Positions 26,344-35,090 of a stretch of DNA of 64,000 nucleotides are shown here, piece by piece (position 1 is the first letter of the stretch; the number at the start of each line of letters is the position of its first letter). This stretch comes from Lacticaseibacillus songhuajiangensis (GTDB lineage: Bacteria; Bacillota; Bacilli; Lactobacillales; Lactobacillaceae). The translations under genes and the position numbers were made by a program. The stretch spans positions 1-64,000 of the forward strand of contig NZ_RHNR01000004.1 in assembly GCF_003946025.1 (NCBI RefSeq). Direction: 5' to 3'. Under the pieces are notes generated by a model. It did no database searches. It had not been told where the DNA came from and saw only the letters and a program-made list of their open reading frames with translations.

Positions 26344-28047
26344 TTACCGGTCAAGTGCCTGATCATCGACGGCATCAAGTGCGCTACCGATTGCAGTCAG
26401 TGTGTCATCGAGTGCACCCGGCTCAAACGGTGAGCGCATGTGCCCAGTTTTCAGCAACTCAAGTAGAGTCTGACTACCGCCAGCTTTTGCCATCCGCAAG
26501 TAATCGGCCCATGCAGTTTCGTCATGGTCGACATCGAATCGCTTCCAGAATTGGTAAGCCACAACCTGCGCAATCGTGTAATCCAGGTAGTAGAAAGGCA
26601 CTTCAAAAATGTGTGCTTGCCGCATCCAGTAAATGCCGCGGTCAAGATCAGCATTTTCACTGTAATCTTTGTCTGGATTGTACTGTTTCTCCAGCCGCCG
26701 CCAGCATGCCTTGCGTTCATCCGGCGTCCAATCTGGGTGTGTGTAGACCTCATGCTGGAAGTGATCGACCAAAATCCCGTACGGCAAAAATTCGAGTGCC
26801 GACTGCAGATGCGCGTACAAATACTTATCTGTATCTTCCTTGAAGAAATTCTTCATCCACGGGTAAGCAATGAACTCCATGCTCATCGAGAAAATTTCAG
26901 CCGCTTCGTTGGTTGGAAAGACCGCATCACCAGGTTTAATCCAGCTTGCCATCGTCGTCTGGAAGGCATGCCCCGCTTCGTGTGTGAGCACATCCACATC
27001 TCCGCTCGTCCCGTTGAAGTTCGCAAAAATAAACGGCGACCTGATGCTAGGAATGAATTCAGCATACCCACCAGTTTGCTTGCCCCTCTTCGCGAGCAAA
27101 TCCAACAAGTTGCTGTCAATCATGTGGTCAAAGAATGGTCCCGTCTCAGCAGACAGCTCATGATACATTTGCTGCGCCGTTGCGACGAGTTCATCTGCGG
27201 TCCCTTTTGGCGTTGCGTTACCCGTCTTGAACTGCACATTCAAGTCATAATAGGCGAGTTTGTCCAAGCCCAGACGGCGGGCCTGCTTCTGGCGCTGTTT
27301 AAGTACCAGTGGCACCACTTTTTGCTGAATTTCGGCACGGTAATTAGCCACCATTTTTTCATCGTAGCCAAAGCGGTCCATGAAGACGTAAGACATCTCG
27401 GAAAAGTCTGCAAAGCCCAGCTGGTGCGCTATCTGTGTGCGGACCTTGACCATCTCATCATAGATTTTGTCGATTTCTGCTTCGTGATCAGCGTAAAATC
27501 CCCAATAAGCCTCACTTGCTGCACGGCGCGTGTCGCGATCAGCTGAAGACATACTGGTACCCAACTGGGCTAGTGTGTATGTCCCACCAGCAAATGGCAC
27601 CTGCGCCTCCGCAATTAAACGACCGTACTGACTAATGAGTTGATTATCGCGTTGCCGCAGTTCAATCACGCTCGGGTCATTGACGCGCAGCTGATTCTTA
27701 GCGGCCGCAATCCACGGTGCTGGGAACAATTCCCCCAGCGCCTTCTGAAATGGGCTTTGCACGACGGCACTTAGGAACAGCGTGTCGGCGTCAGCATACT
27801 GCGGTTCGTACTCATTCCAATAATCGTCCTCAGCCGCGTAGAAGGCGTCGTTAACATCGATGCTATGCCGAATCGACGCAATCATGGCTTGGGATTGCGC
27901 GGCGTTGAAAAGATCCAGCATTTTGCCCGCAGCGGTGACTGCCGCCTGCGCATCTTCGGCCGCCCGCAACTGCGTCGACCAACGGGTCATTTGCGTTTTG
28001 TACGCCGAGAATTCAGGGCGCTCGTATTGCACTTTCTTAAAGTCCAT
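26344..28047 (-). CDS. M3-family oligoendopeptidase (PepF-like)
   Basis: Cytosolic zinc metallopeptidase of 567 residues that cuts medium-length oligopeptides. The active site is LTHEAGHAFQ (HExxH), with the third ligand Glu in the later TNEAAEIFSMSMEF helix. The long helical N-terminal half and the FEVPFYYLDYTIAQ segment match the M3 (PepF/M3C) group. AGGAGG lies before the ATG. Probably takes part in peptide use along with pepD; it is transcribed alone, towards repeat C. Confidence 0.93.
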   Translation of the reverse strand: MDFKKVQYERPEFSAYKTQMTRWSTQLRAAEDAQAAVTAAGKMLDLFNAAQSQAMIASIRHSIDVNDAFYAAEDDYWNEYEPQYADADTLFLSAVVQSPFQKALGELFPAPWIAAAKNQLRVNDPSVIELRQRDNQLISQYGRLIAEAQVPFAGGTYTLAQLGTSMSSADRDTRRAASEAYWGFYADHEAEIDKIYDEMVKVRTQIAHQLGFADFSEMSYVFMDRFGYDEKMVANYRAEIQQKVVPLVLKQRQKQARRLGLDKLAYYDLNVQFKTGNATPKGTADELVATAQQMYHELSAETGPFFDHMIDSNLLDLLAKRGKQTGGYAEFIPSIRSPFIFANFNGTSGDVDVLTHEAGHAFQTTMASWIKPGDAVFPTNEAAEIFSMSMEFIAYPWMKNFFKEDTDKYLYAHLQSALEFLPYGILVDHFQHEVYTHPDWTPDERKACWRRLEKQYNPDKDYSENADLDRGIYWMRQAHIFEVPFYYLDYTIAQVVAYQFWKRFDVDHDETAWADYLRMAKAGGSQTLLELLKTGHMRSPFEPGALDDTLTAIGSALDAVDDQALDR

Positions 28048-28105
28048 ATTAAAACCTCCTGATAATTACACTCATTATCGGTCGTTTGCAGCGAGATTGA
28101 AAGAG

Positions 28106-28936
28106 CTAATTCTCTAAATCGGATTCATCAACGTGCATACCACTAGCCCGTGAACTGCTGCCGTTTGCATAATTAAATTGATAACCAGGCTGCACATTGA
28201 AAATATAAACGTTAAAATTCACACTTGAGTCAGTGGCGAGGCCCTGCAGCCAATAACCACGTGGCATCAGTTCATCGCCGCGAAAGACCGTGGTTACCTG
28301 ATAAATCATTTTTTTGCCACTTGCTAATGCGCTGCGCACCTTACCTTCGTAAATCTGCATCAACACTTGGTTCGAATAAGCAGATTGTGTCCCCAGATTC
28401 TTGGGATTATCCGATGAGCCTTCCGTGCCTTGCTCGTATTGGCCATCCTGATTAATGTTGAAGGTCAAGGTATATGCAATGAGGTGTCCCCGATTGTAGA
28501 TATCCACGCTGCCGTGATTATAATGCCAGCCTGTGGGCGTCCAATCCTGGCTCGGGCGCCCATCGCTTTTGCCCAGATTCTTGCGCGACAAATAGGCGGT
28601 GTCCGTCGTTGTGCGATTCAAATGATCCAAGTTGCCGTAATCGATCCGCTCAGTTTTCCAAGCGGCGGTGCTTAGCGTACTCTTGCCGTTATTCACTTGC
28701 ACAATGGGCTTGTCCCCACTGGCAAAATTCAGCTTTGCTAGTGCCGCGTATGCCTTTTTATCCAGTTGATTGTCGCTGGTGGTCTGCGCACTAATCTGCA
28801 CGCCTTCTTGCGGGTGCACCCATTCATCCAAATAGCCGCCACGATAAAGATAAAGTGCGGCGGCAAAAATGATGGCAATAATCCCGCCAAGTTGCGTCCC
28901 GTACCTTTTGTTCGTCTTGCGCCGCTTCTTTGCCAT
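28106..28936 (-). CDS. Membrane-anchored DNA/RNA non-specific endonuclease (EndA-like)
   Basis: 276-residue protein with a basic start, one N-terminal membrane segment (QLGGIIAIIFAAALYLY, about residues 14-30) and an extracellular beta-beta-alpha-metal nuclease domain. YNRGHLIAYTLTF is the DRGH-type active site with the catalytic His; NPKNLGTQSAYSNQVLM holds the metal-binding Asn. It resembles EndA of Streptococcus pneumoniae, which degrades DNA during uptake and defence. The start at 28936 replaces an upstream start lacking a ribosome site. It is divergent from the MFS gene. Confidence 0.9.
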   Translation of the reverse strand: MAKKRRKTNKRYGTQLGGIIAIIFAAALYLYRGGYLDEWVHPQEGVQISAQTTSDNQLDKKAYAALAKLNFASGDKPIVQVNNGKSTLSTAAWKTERIDYGNLDHLNRTTTDTAYLSRKNLGKSDGRPSQDWTPTGWHYNHGSVDIYNRGHLIAYTLTFNINQDGQYEQGTEGSSDNPKNLGTQSAYSNQVLMQIYEGKVRSALASGKKMIYQVTTVFRGDELMPRGYWLQGLATDSSVNFNVYIFNVQPGYQFNYANGSSSRASGMHVDESDLEN

Positions 28937-29057
28937 TGCTTCGTCCCCACTTCTCAGAATAATTTTAGTGTAGCGCATTTGAATTAAGCAAACTAGTGTT
29001 CTGTATTGATAACGGACGTTTTTTGGATTTAGTCCACCCTGACTTTGAAGCGCCCTA

Positions 29058-29086
29058 CTGCCATTCAGATGGCAAAATGCTACACT
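29058..29086 (+). promoter_or_regulatory. Probable promoter of the MFS gene
   Basis: CTGCCA (29058-29063), 17-base spacer, TACACT (29081-29086), about 40 bases before the TTG start. The -35 is only partly consensus. Confidence 0.55.
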
Positions 29087-29125
29087 GAGTAAATCGGCAC
29101 AAATTCGTAGAGGAGGTTTGACGTC

Positions 29126-30307
29126 TTGTCCAAAACCACAAAACGTGCAATTTTCATTCTGGTATTTAGCGAGTTCTTAGTTTGCCTCGGTATGAGCCTC
29201 ATTTTCCCAGTGATGCCTTTCCTGAAAAACGAGCTCCATCTTTCCGCTACCGACATGGGCATCATGAGCTCGCTGTTCGCGTTCGCACAATTCGTTTCCT
29301 CTCCTATTATTGGGCACATGTCCGACAAAATCGGACGGCGACCCGTACTGATTGTGGGCTTGGGACTCTTTGCCGTCTCAGAACTACTCTTCGCGGTGAC
29401 GAACTACCTGGTCATGTTTGACATCTCCCGGATCATCGGGGGGATTGCGGCGGGTATGTTCATTCCCACTGCGCAGGCCTTGGCGGCCGACATCACCACG
29501 CACAAGCAGCGTGCTCGCGTTATCGGTTTATTATCCGCCTCACTGAGTGGCGGCCTAATTCTGGGCCCAGGTGTTGGTGGCATTCTCGCCGGAATCAGCT
29601 ACAAAACGCCCTTCTACCTGGCCGCGGTGCTCGGTCTACTCGCAATGCTTGCAACCCTGTTCTTCCTGCCGCACTACAAAGCGCCAACTAAGCAAGCTGC
29701 AGCAGCTACCACAACCAGCACGACTGATTGGCGCAAGGTCCTTGGCGGTCCGATGCTCATGCTGTTCCTGCTCATTCTGGTTTCATCGTTTGGCCTGCAA
29801 AGTTTCGAAAGTATCTACAGCATTTTTGTGAATGAAGTTTTCGGCTTTAGCCTGGGCGATATTGCGCTTGTTCTCACCCTTAACGGGATTATCTCGCTCA
29901 TCTTTCAAGTGGTCTTCTTCGACCGGATGGTGCTATTCATGGGCGAAATCAAGTTGACCCGCTACGCCTTCCTTCTCAGTTTCGTTTCAATTGCTTGGAT
30001 TATGCTGGCGCACACAAAATGGGAAGTCATGGTCGCAACACTAATTGTCTTCACGAGTTTTGACCTGCTGCGGCCAGCCATTACCACCCTGCTGACGAAG
30101 CAAGGAACTCAAAATCAGGGTATCATCAACGGCCTCAACCTCTCGCTCACCAGCATTGGCAATATCGTCGGGCCGCTCATGGCGGGATCACTGCTCGACA
30201 TCAACTACCACATTCCGTACGCTGTAACGGTCGTGATTCTCGCAATCTCCTGGATTCTCACGTACACGGTTAAATTAGGTCGCCCTCGTGATTACAAACA
30301 TGCATAA
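29126..30307 (+). CDS. MFS drug-type exporter (DHA1 family)
   Basis: 393-residue transporter with 12 predicted membrane segments. The cytoplasmic loop 2-3 motif A is GHMSDKIGRRPVLIVG, and motif C of proton-coupled antiporters is LILGPGVGGILAG in segment 5; both point to a multidrug-type exporter. A longer cytoplasmic loop rich in Ala/Thr (about residues 190-203) separates the halves. Start is TTG, nine bases after GAGGAGG. The substrate cannot be told. It is followed by its own terminator and repeat D. Confidence 0.9.
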   Translation: MSKTTKRAIFILVFSEFLVCLGMSLIFPVMPFLKNELHLSATDMGIMSSLFAFAQFVSSPIIGHMSDKIGRRPVLIVGLGLFAVSELLFAVTNYLVMFDISRIIGGIAAGMFIPTAQALAADITTHKQRARVIGLLSASLSGGLILGPGVGGILAGISYKTPFYLAAVLGLLAMLATLFFLPHYKAPTKQAAAATTTSTTDWRKVLGGPMLMLFLLILVSSFGLQSFESIYSIFVNEVFGFSLGDIALVLTLNGIISLIFQVVFFDRMVLFMGEIKLTRYAFLLSFVSIAWIMLAHTKWEVMVATLIVFTSFDLLRPAITTLLTKQGTQNQGIINGLNLSLTSIGNIVGPLMAGSLLDINYHIPYAVTVVILAISWILTYTVKLGRPRDYKHA

Positions 30308-30313
30308 TCGTTC

Positions 30314-30343
30314 AAACGCCCCGACATCGTTGGGGCGTTTTTG
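30314..30343 (+). terminator. Terminator of the MFS gene
   Basis: Stem AAACGCCCC/GGGGCGTTT followed by a T-run. Repeat D begins about seven bases after it. Confidence 0.92.
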
Positions 30344-30349
30344 CTTGTC

Positions 30350-31193
30350 GCTGTCCGTCAGCGTAAGTTTGTGCCCGCAAGGGTGCGCTCTATACTTTAA
30401 GCTGTTTTCATACCGCCGCAAGGCGGTGGGTCGGCAACTCCGGTGGTGGTGCGCTCGGGCTACGCTCCGGGAACTACGTCGGGCGGGGACCGTTCGAGCC
30501 TAAAGTCTCTCACTGGCAGAGTCGCCGCAAAAAGCGGCGTCAACTCTGCACTCCCGAGATGATTGGGTGAAGCCACGACGGCAAATACGGCCGTCCTGTC
30601 TTCACCCAATCATCTTTTCGCCCTACTCCGTTCCCTGCGCTTCGCCCAAGCACACCACCACCTCCGTGGCCGACACGTTACTCAGTGGGGGCAGTGCCAT
30701 TAACAATCTTGCGGCAGTTCCGAGTCATATTGACGCCTGGATGAGATTGATGCTTCGCTAATAGGAGGCGTCGATCTGTTGTCACTGTGTTTGTCGAATC
30801 GTTGATGTGTCACACTGTACTAGGGTATGAAATCTTCGACTCAACGTCGCCAGAAAATATCACCATCAAAGTATCGTGAACGAACTTAGGGCCTGGGGTG
30901 GATTAGCGTAGCGGGCAGGGACGGAGTTAGCGAAAATAAAATTGGTGGTGTATTCCCGACATGATTTTCGTCGGGGGTACACCGCCTATTTTATCGGGAG
31001 CGGGATATTGACGCTGGGCTTGCGGCAATATCCCCAGTGGAAGACGGCGCAGCCGGCTGAAACGGTCCCCGCTAACGGAGTTCCTGCCCGCGAAGCTAAT
31101 CCGCCCCGGGCCCGACCTTCGGTCGATTTTCAAAGAAATCATCCTTGCGGATGGAATTTTCAACACTCACGCTGACGAACAGCGTTACGCAAA
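30350..31193. repeat. Composite fold-back repeat D (type II + spacer + type I)
   Basis: Complete 844-bp copy between the convergent MFS and rplT genes, in the opposite orientation to B. Its ends are GCTGTCCGTCAGCGTAAG at 30350-30367 and the inverse ending at 31193. The type II module (about 30350-30695) has a perfect 16-bp central stem at 30557-30572/30600-30615, topped by a GACGGC/GCCGTC hairpin. The type I module (about 30889-31193) has outer arms 30889-30907/31095-31113 and central stem 30936-30960/30970-30994. The spacer of about 200 bp is homologous to the reverse complement of that in repeat F. No conserved ORF. Confidence 0.88.
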
Positions 31194-31197
31194 AAAA

Positions 31198-31243
31198 CAC
31201 CTCTGACCAAACGCTCAAGAGCGTATGGTCAGAGGTGCTTTCA
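31198..31243 (-). terminator. Terminator of infC-rpmI-rplT
   Basis: A long stem (CACCTCTGACCA.. with ..TGGTCAGAGGTG) is topped by a second short stem ACGCTC/GAGCGT. The A-run at about 31191-31197 gives the U-run on the minus strand. It starts five bases after repeat D. Confidence 0.92.
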
Positions 31244-31258
31244 GATGGTAAACACGAC

Positions 31259-31615
31259 TTAAGCGTTTGCCTTCTTCGCTGTTTCTGCGAGTGCTGTGAA
31301 TGCAGCAGCATCGTTAACGGCGAGGTCTGCGAGCATCTTACGGTTCATGTCGATGCCGGCAACCTTCAGACCGTGCATCAGCTTGCTGTAGGAAATGTCG
31401 TTAAGACGTGCAGCAGCGTTGATACGGGTGATCCAAAGAGAACGGTATTCGCGCTTCTTAGCACGACGGTCCCGGAAAGCGTAACGGTAAGATACCATTA
31501 CCTGGGTGTTTGCGGACTTGAAGAGACGGTGCTTAGAACCGCGGTAACCCTTGGCGAGCTTCAGAACCTTCTTACGACGTTTGCGAGTAACAATTCCACC
31601 CTTAACACGTGGCAT
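31259..31615 (-). CDS. rplT: 50S ribosomal protein L20
   Basis: 118-residue, strongly basic protein that binds 23S rRNA early in 50S assembly. [20 protein letters not shown] at the start and the [20 protein letters not shown]-like central part are diagnostic. In Firmicutes L20 also represses its own operon by binding the infC leader. Last gene of infC-rpmI-rplT. Confidence 0.98.
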   Translation of the reverse strand: MPRVKGGIVTRKRRKKVLKLAKGYRGSKHRLFKSANTQVMVSYRYAFRDRRAKKREYRSLWITRINAAARLNDISYSKLMHGLKVAGIDMNRKMLADLAVNDAAAFTALAETAKKANA

Positions 31616-31689
31616 AGTAAAAACCTCCTAGATTAGAAAAAACGTACGTGGCTTCATTAATGAAGCCGGAATAGTAATTGCCGCAGCAA

Positions 31690-31890
31690 TTACTTCATGT
31701 AGGTGAGCATCTGACGGATACGACGCATATCCGTTGCGTGCACTACACCGGACTTACGAAGCTGACGACGCTGCTTCTTGGTCTTACCGTGGAAACGGTG
31801 GGAAGTGTAGGCGTGACCGCGCTTGAGCAGGCCACTAGCAGTCCGCTTGAAACGCTTAGCGGAAGCACGGTGTGTCTTGAACTTAGGCAT
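31690..31890 (-). CDS. rpmI: 50S ribosomal protein L35
   Basis: 66-residue basic ribosomal protein of the large subunit. [20 protein letters not shown] is the conserved start. AGGAGG lies upstream. It sits between infC and rplT, as in nearly all Firmicutes. Confidence 0.98.
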   Translation of the reverse strand: MPKFKTHRASAKRFKRTASGLLKRGHAYTSHRFHGKTKKQRRQLRKSGVVHATDMRRIRQMLTYMK

Positions 31891-31948
31891 AATGAATTCC
31901 TCCTAAAAATTATCTCCAGATGCATTTACATCTAGCATTTAGTACTGA

Positions 31949-32470
31949 CTAGTTTTCCTTGTCAGCCTTTGGTGCCAGCAGCAAGAACATGCTGCGGCCA
32001 TCCATCTTTGGTGATGACTCAACGGTTGCGACATCTTTCGTTGCCTCAGCCAACTTGAGCAGCACCTTGCGACCAATTTCCTTATGCGTGATGGCACGCC
32101 CGCGGAAGCGGATGGATACCTTAACCTTGGCACCCTTATTCAGGAACTTAACGGCGTTGTTAAGCTTGGTCTGGAAGTCGTTATCCTCAATCGTAGGACT
32201 AAGGCGAACTTCCTTGATATTGATGGTTTTCTGTTTCTTCCGAGCATCACGCTGCTTTTTCTGCAGTTCGAAACGGTATTTACCGTAGTCCATGATGCGG
32301 GCGACAGGCGGCTTTGCAGTCGGCGCAACGAGGACAACGTCCAAGTTAGCCGCTTCAGCAAGGGCAATGGCGTCTTGCTTGCTCTTAATTCCGAGCTGTT
32401 CACCGTCAGCGGCAATCAGCCGAACTTCGCGAGCACGAATACCATCGTTTACCAACATATCTTTTGCTAT
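31949..32470 (-). CDS. infC: Translation initiation factor IF-3, AUA start
   Basis: IF-3 binds the 30S subunit, prevents early joining with 50S and checks the start codon. Known infC genes begin with a rare codon so that IF-3 represses its own translation. Here the conserved [19 protein letters not shown] begins at ATA (32470-32468), seven bases after GGAGGTG, while the first ATG at 32458 is internal and has no ribosome binding site at proper distance. The 173-residue protein has the N-domain (to about residue 80), the linker [20 protein letters not shown] and the C-domain. First gene of infC-rpmI-rplT. Confidence 0.93.
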   Translation of the reverse strand: MAKDMLVNDGIRAREVRLIAADGEQLGIKSKQDAIALAEAANLDVVLVAPTAKPPVARIMDYGKYRFELQKKQRDARKKQKTINIKEVRLSPTIEDNDFQTKLNNAVKFLNKGAKVKVSIRFRGRAITHKEIGRKVLLKLAEATKDVATVESSPKMDGRSMFLLLAPKADKEN

Positions 32471-32660
32471 GGTTATTCACCTCCAGATATTTTCCGAGAA
32501 AAAACAAAATGTGGTGGCAGGATGCCATTCAGCATAATCCCACCACCACGAAATATATCCGTACATAATGAGCCTAGAGGTCTAATGACTTGGGCGAGAA
32601 GTGGGAACTTCTGCTTTTTCTCAACTTTTATAGCTTACACTGCCGACCGGCCCCCGTCAA
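32471..32660 (-). promoter_or_regulatory. infC leader with transcription attenuator (L20-leader-like) and promoter
   Basis: A candidate promoter is TTGACG (minus strand, plus 32655-32660) with TAAGCT 17 bases away (32632-32637). The ~130-base leader contains a GAGAAGT/ACTTCTC hairpin near 32596-32613 and a strong terminator-like hairpin GTGGTGG..CCACCAC at 32511-32549, followed by the U-run read from 32510 to 32498. In Bacillus the L20 protein binds such a leader and causes premature termination; the same control is likely here. Confidence 0.72.
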
Positions 32661-32663
32661 GTA

Positions 32664-33494
32664 TTAATTGACGCCGTGCACTTCCGCTACTTCCCCAGCG
32701 ACGATAATGGCCTGCTTATCTAGTGCGCGAATGACATGCAGTGCGTACTTATAATACTGCTGATCAATGACAACAAGCAACATATCCTGGCCTGCCCCAT
32801 CATCCGTACCGGACACCAGCATTGTCTCCACATGACTCGCCGGAATCTCGGCCAATTTCCGATTGATTTCACCAAGGCGCTGATGACTGAACACGTGGAG
32901 CATCCGCTTGCGATCCAAACCGGTTTGCATGTAGTTCATTGCCACGTTCGTAATCCCCAAAGAGAAAATAGCAAGGATAAATGCTTCGAGTCCTGATACC
33001 GGAATGTTCAGCGACGACACCACAACGTCTGTGACGAACAAGCTAGTGGCCGTCTTCACGTTCCAATAACGTTTGAAAATGAGTGGTGGCACCGTTGTTC
33101 CCCCACTGGACGCGTCCACAGCGTACAGCATGGTGAAGCCCAAGGCGATTACCACACTACCCACCATCACGGCAAGCGTGCGGTCAGCCACGATTTTAGT
33201 CGTAGGAATGAGCGCCATGAGCACCGGAAGCATAAAACTACCATAGACAATGCGCAGTGTTGTTGCCCTAGGAAGTAGAAAAGCGGACAAAATGAGCAAA
33301 AGGAGGTTAATGACCAGTGTCGTGATTGCAGTAGGAATTTTGGCGAGTTCGTACACAATGATTGCGAGCCCCGTAGCTCCCCCCGCAGCAACGCCATGCG
33401 GCGCAAAGAAAAGGTTGATGCTGAGCGCAATGACGGCAAGTGCCGCTGTAATAAAGCCCAGTTTGAGCCATTGGTTTGACCTGATTTTGTCCAT
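32664..33494 (-). CDS. YitT-family membrane protein
   Basis: 276-residue protein with about five or six membrane segments (DUF161/YitT_membrane) followed by a cytoplasmic DUF2179 domain in the last ~80 residues. GVAAGGATGLAIIVYE and SSGGTTVPPLIFKR are typical conserved loops. Function unknown; these are common, multi-copy membrane proteins of Firmicutes. Although the frame is open another 102 codons upstream, MDKIRSNQWLK at 33494 has ACGGAGGAC before it. It lies just downstream of the infC promoter region, facing the same way but separate. Confidence 0.9.
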   Translation of the reverse strand: MDKIRSNQWLKLGFITAALAVIALSINLFFAPHGVAAGGATGLAIIVYELAKIPTAITTLVINLLLLILSAFLLPRATTLRIVYGSFMLPVLMALIPTTKIVADRTLAVMVGSVVIALGFTMLYAVDASSGGTTVPPLIFKRYWNVKTATSLFVTDVVVSSLNIPVSGLEAFILAIFSLGITNVAMNYMQTGLDRKRMLHVFSHQRLGEINRKLAEIPASHVETMLVSGTDDGAGQDMLLVVIDQQYYKYALHVIRALDKQAIIVAGEVAEVHGVN

Positions 33495-33631
33495 ATATTT
33501 GTCCTCCGTATGTATAAGAGCGGCATTAATTTCAATATAAGGATAACATGATTTATGTAATGTTGGCAATAAGTGCAGGCTTAAGCTTCCCCAAGTTTTA
33601 ACAAAATACTCACTTCGTACCACTTTTGCGC

Positions 33632-33660
33632 AAAAAAATAGACCGGCTCCCCAGCCGATC
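33632..33660 (-). terminator. Terminator of the first sortase-fold gene
   Basis: Stem ACCGGCT/AGCCGAT around CCCC, with a seven-A run that becomes the U-run on the minus strand. It is nearly identical to the terminator of the paralogue at 35048-35075. Confidence 0.8.
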
Positions 33661-33684
33661 CCCCCAAGAACTATGAAGCTATGA

Positions 33685-34512
33685 TTAACGCGCCCAGACG
33701 AGGCGGTTAATGGTGGAACTAATGCAGGTCTGCAGGACAACCTGCTCACCTTGGTTTGCACTAACAATCTGGTTGTAGACGTCCGTGTTGGTTCCTTCAA
33801 CCTTCCCCTGATCCGTTACGTTCAAGGTCTTGGTCACATGGTAAGTCTTGGTATTGCCATTGCCATCTGTCACGCTGACCGCAGAACCAACGGCGAGGCC
33901 AATGATCTGCCCAAAGCTGGTCGTGTTGTGGCCGATGATGTGCGTTGATTGGCCATCGGTGACGGAAAGGTGTGTCTGGCCGCCCCAGGTCTGAGCCCGG
34001 TTGCCAGAAGGTGCGGTCGTAATGCTCATGTTGCCCTGAATCACTGGAACAGTTACACCGAGAAAACTGATGGTGTTCCGCGCATGTGTCGGTGTGCTAC
34101 TACTACGTTGCGTTGTCTGGTGCTGCTGCGTGCTAGAGCTGACCGACACGCTTGCTGCAGGTGCAGACTGCTGCGTTGTCTGCGCGTTTTGACTACTCTG
34201 CTGACTGCTTTGCGTTGTGGCCGACTGGCTAGACTGGCCAGCAGTTGCGGCAACGCTCGCCTTGCTCGATGATGCACTGCTTACGGCTGGCTTGGATGAA
34301 GAGGCCGCGTGTCCCTTGGCAGAAGCACTCTCTGCGACTTTCTTAGCTGTCGGTACGCGCTTGCTACTAATCTTCGCTTCACGACTGACCAAGCTTGAAC
34401 CCGTTGCTTCCGCATCGGTAGCACTGGCATTGTTCAACACCATTCCGCCGACAAGTGAGCCCCCCACGAGCACAGATGCAGCAACAAGAACATTAATGTA
34501 TTTGGTTTTCAT
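33685..34512 (-). CDS. Secreted sortase-fold protein with Ser/Thr/Gln-rich linker
   Basis: 275 residues. A signal peptide (about 1-32, MKTKYINVLVAASVLVGGSL) is followed by a low-complexity Ser/Ala/Gln/Thr linker (about 35-143). A compact C-terminal domain follows with sortase hallmarks: THIIGHN (His195), VVLQTC (Cys263) and NRLVWAR (Arg270), the three residues expected of a sortase triad. The chain ends five residues after the Arg. There is no second membrane segment and no LPXTG-type signal, so it may be secreted or loosely wall-bound rather than a membrane sortase. It is a paralogue of the gene at 35091. Substrate unknown. Confidence 0.8.
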   Translation of the reverse strand: MKTKYINVLVAASVLVGGSLVGGMVLNNASATDAEATGSSLVSREAKISSKRVPTAKKVAESASAKGHAASSSKPAVSSASSSKASVAATAGQSSQSATTQSSQQSSQNAQTTQQSAPAASVSVSSSTQQHQTTQRSSSTPTHARNTISFLGVTVPVIQGNMSITTAPSGNRAQTWGGQTHLSVTDGQSTHIIGHNTTSFGQIIGLAVGSAVSVTDGNGNTKTYHVTKTLNVTDQGKVEGTNTDVYNQIVSANQGEQVVLQTCISSTINRLVWAR

Positions 34513-34559
34513 AATTCCGCTCCCTAAACTTAAATCCCGATATTAGTTTAAGAGTTGCC

Positions 34560-34627
34560 TCAACGTGACCCCCATCACTCCGCTTCTCTTTTCAACAACA
34601 TCATACAGCAACGCTATCGCATTGCAA
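34560..34627 (-). promoter_or_regulatory. Promoter and conserved 5'-UTR motif of the first sortase-fold gene
   Basis: Minus-strand TTGCAA (34622-34627), 16-base spacer, TATGAT (34600-34605). About 14 bases into the transcript is AGTGATGGGGGTCACGTTGA (34560-34579), shared exactly with the leader of the paralogue at a matching position. It can form a short GTGA/TCAC hairpin that shows GGGGG in the loop. Confidence 0.7.
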
Positions 34628-35047
34628 GTTTTCAAGATTCGTTTGCGATAACGAAATGGTTTTATTATTTTACCGACGTAGCAGCCTTTCTTGACACATA
34701 CAATAACGATTAAAAATCTCTTATCCGAATATTCAATAACTGCTTATTAGTTTACGGTCAACACGTTTTTACCTTTTTTCAGATAAGTGTTTATTTCGCG
34801 TGTTTCGCTCGACCAAAGCCGTTTCATCAGAACACCTCTGAGCCCCGTATTGATAGGTTTCGTTACTTTTACGCGCGTATCAATTCGATTTACCTTATTA
34901 GATTGATTAGGCATCTACACAAATCAAAATTTCTTCAATTTTTTTCAAATAAATTCGTTTTTGCAAATTAAATCAATTGATCTAGCTGGATAAACGTGAA
35001 TTTGACTCACCGAACAAGTAACTAGGCACTACATTTTCAAAAAGTGC
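34628..35047. other. AT-rich intergenic stretch between the sortase-fold genes
   Basis: About 420 bases clearly richer in A and T than the neighbourhood, with T-runs and no plausible gene on either strand. It probably includes upstream control DNA of the first sortase-fold gene. I see no convincing operator repeat. Confidence 0.5.
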
Positions 35048-35075
35048 AAAAAAAATGACCGGCTCCCCAGCCGGT
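35048..35075 (-). terminator. Terminator of the second sortase-fold gene
   Basis: Stem ACCGGCT/AGCCGGT around CCCC with an eight-A run on the left. A near copy of the terminator at 33632-33660. Confidence 0.85.
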
Positions 35076-35090
35076 CCCCCCAAAACTTTA

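Noticed and set aside
26046-26843. 265-codon frame starting in repeat C
   Set aside because: Runs from the repeat into the antisense of the M3 peptidase gene; no ribosome binding site.
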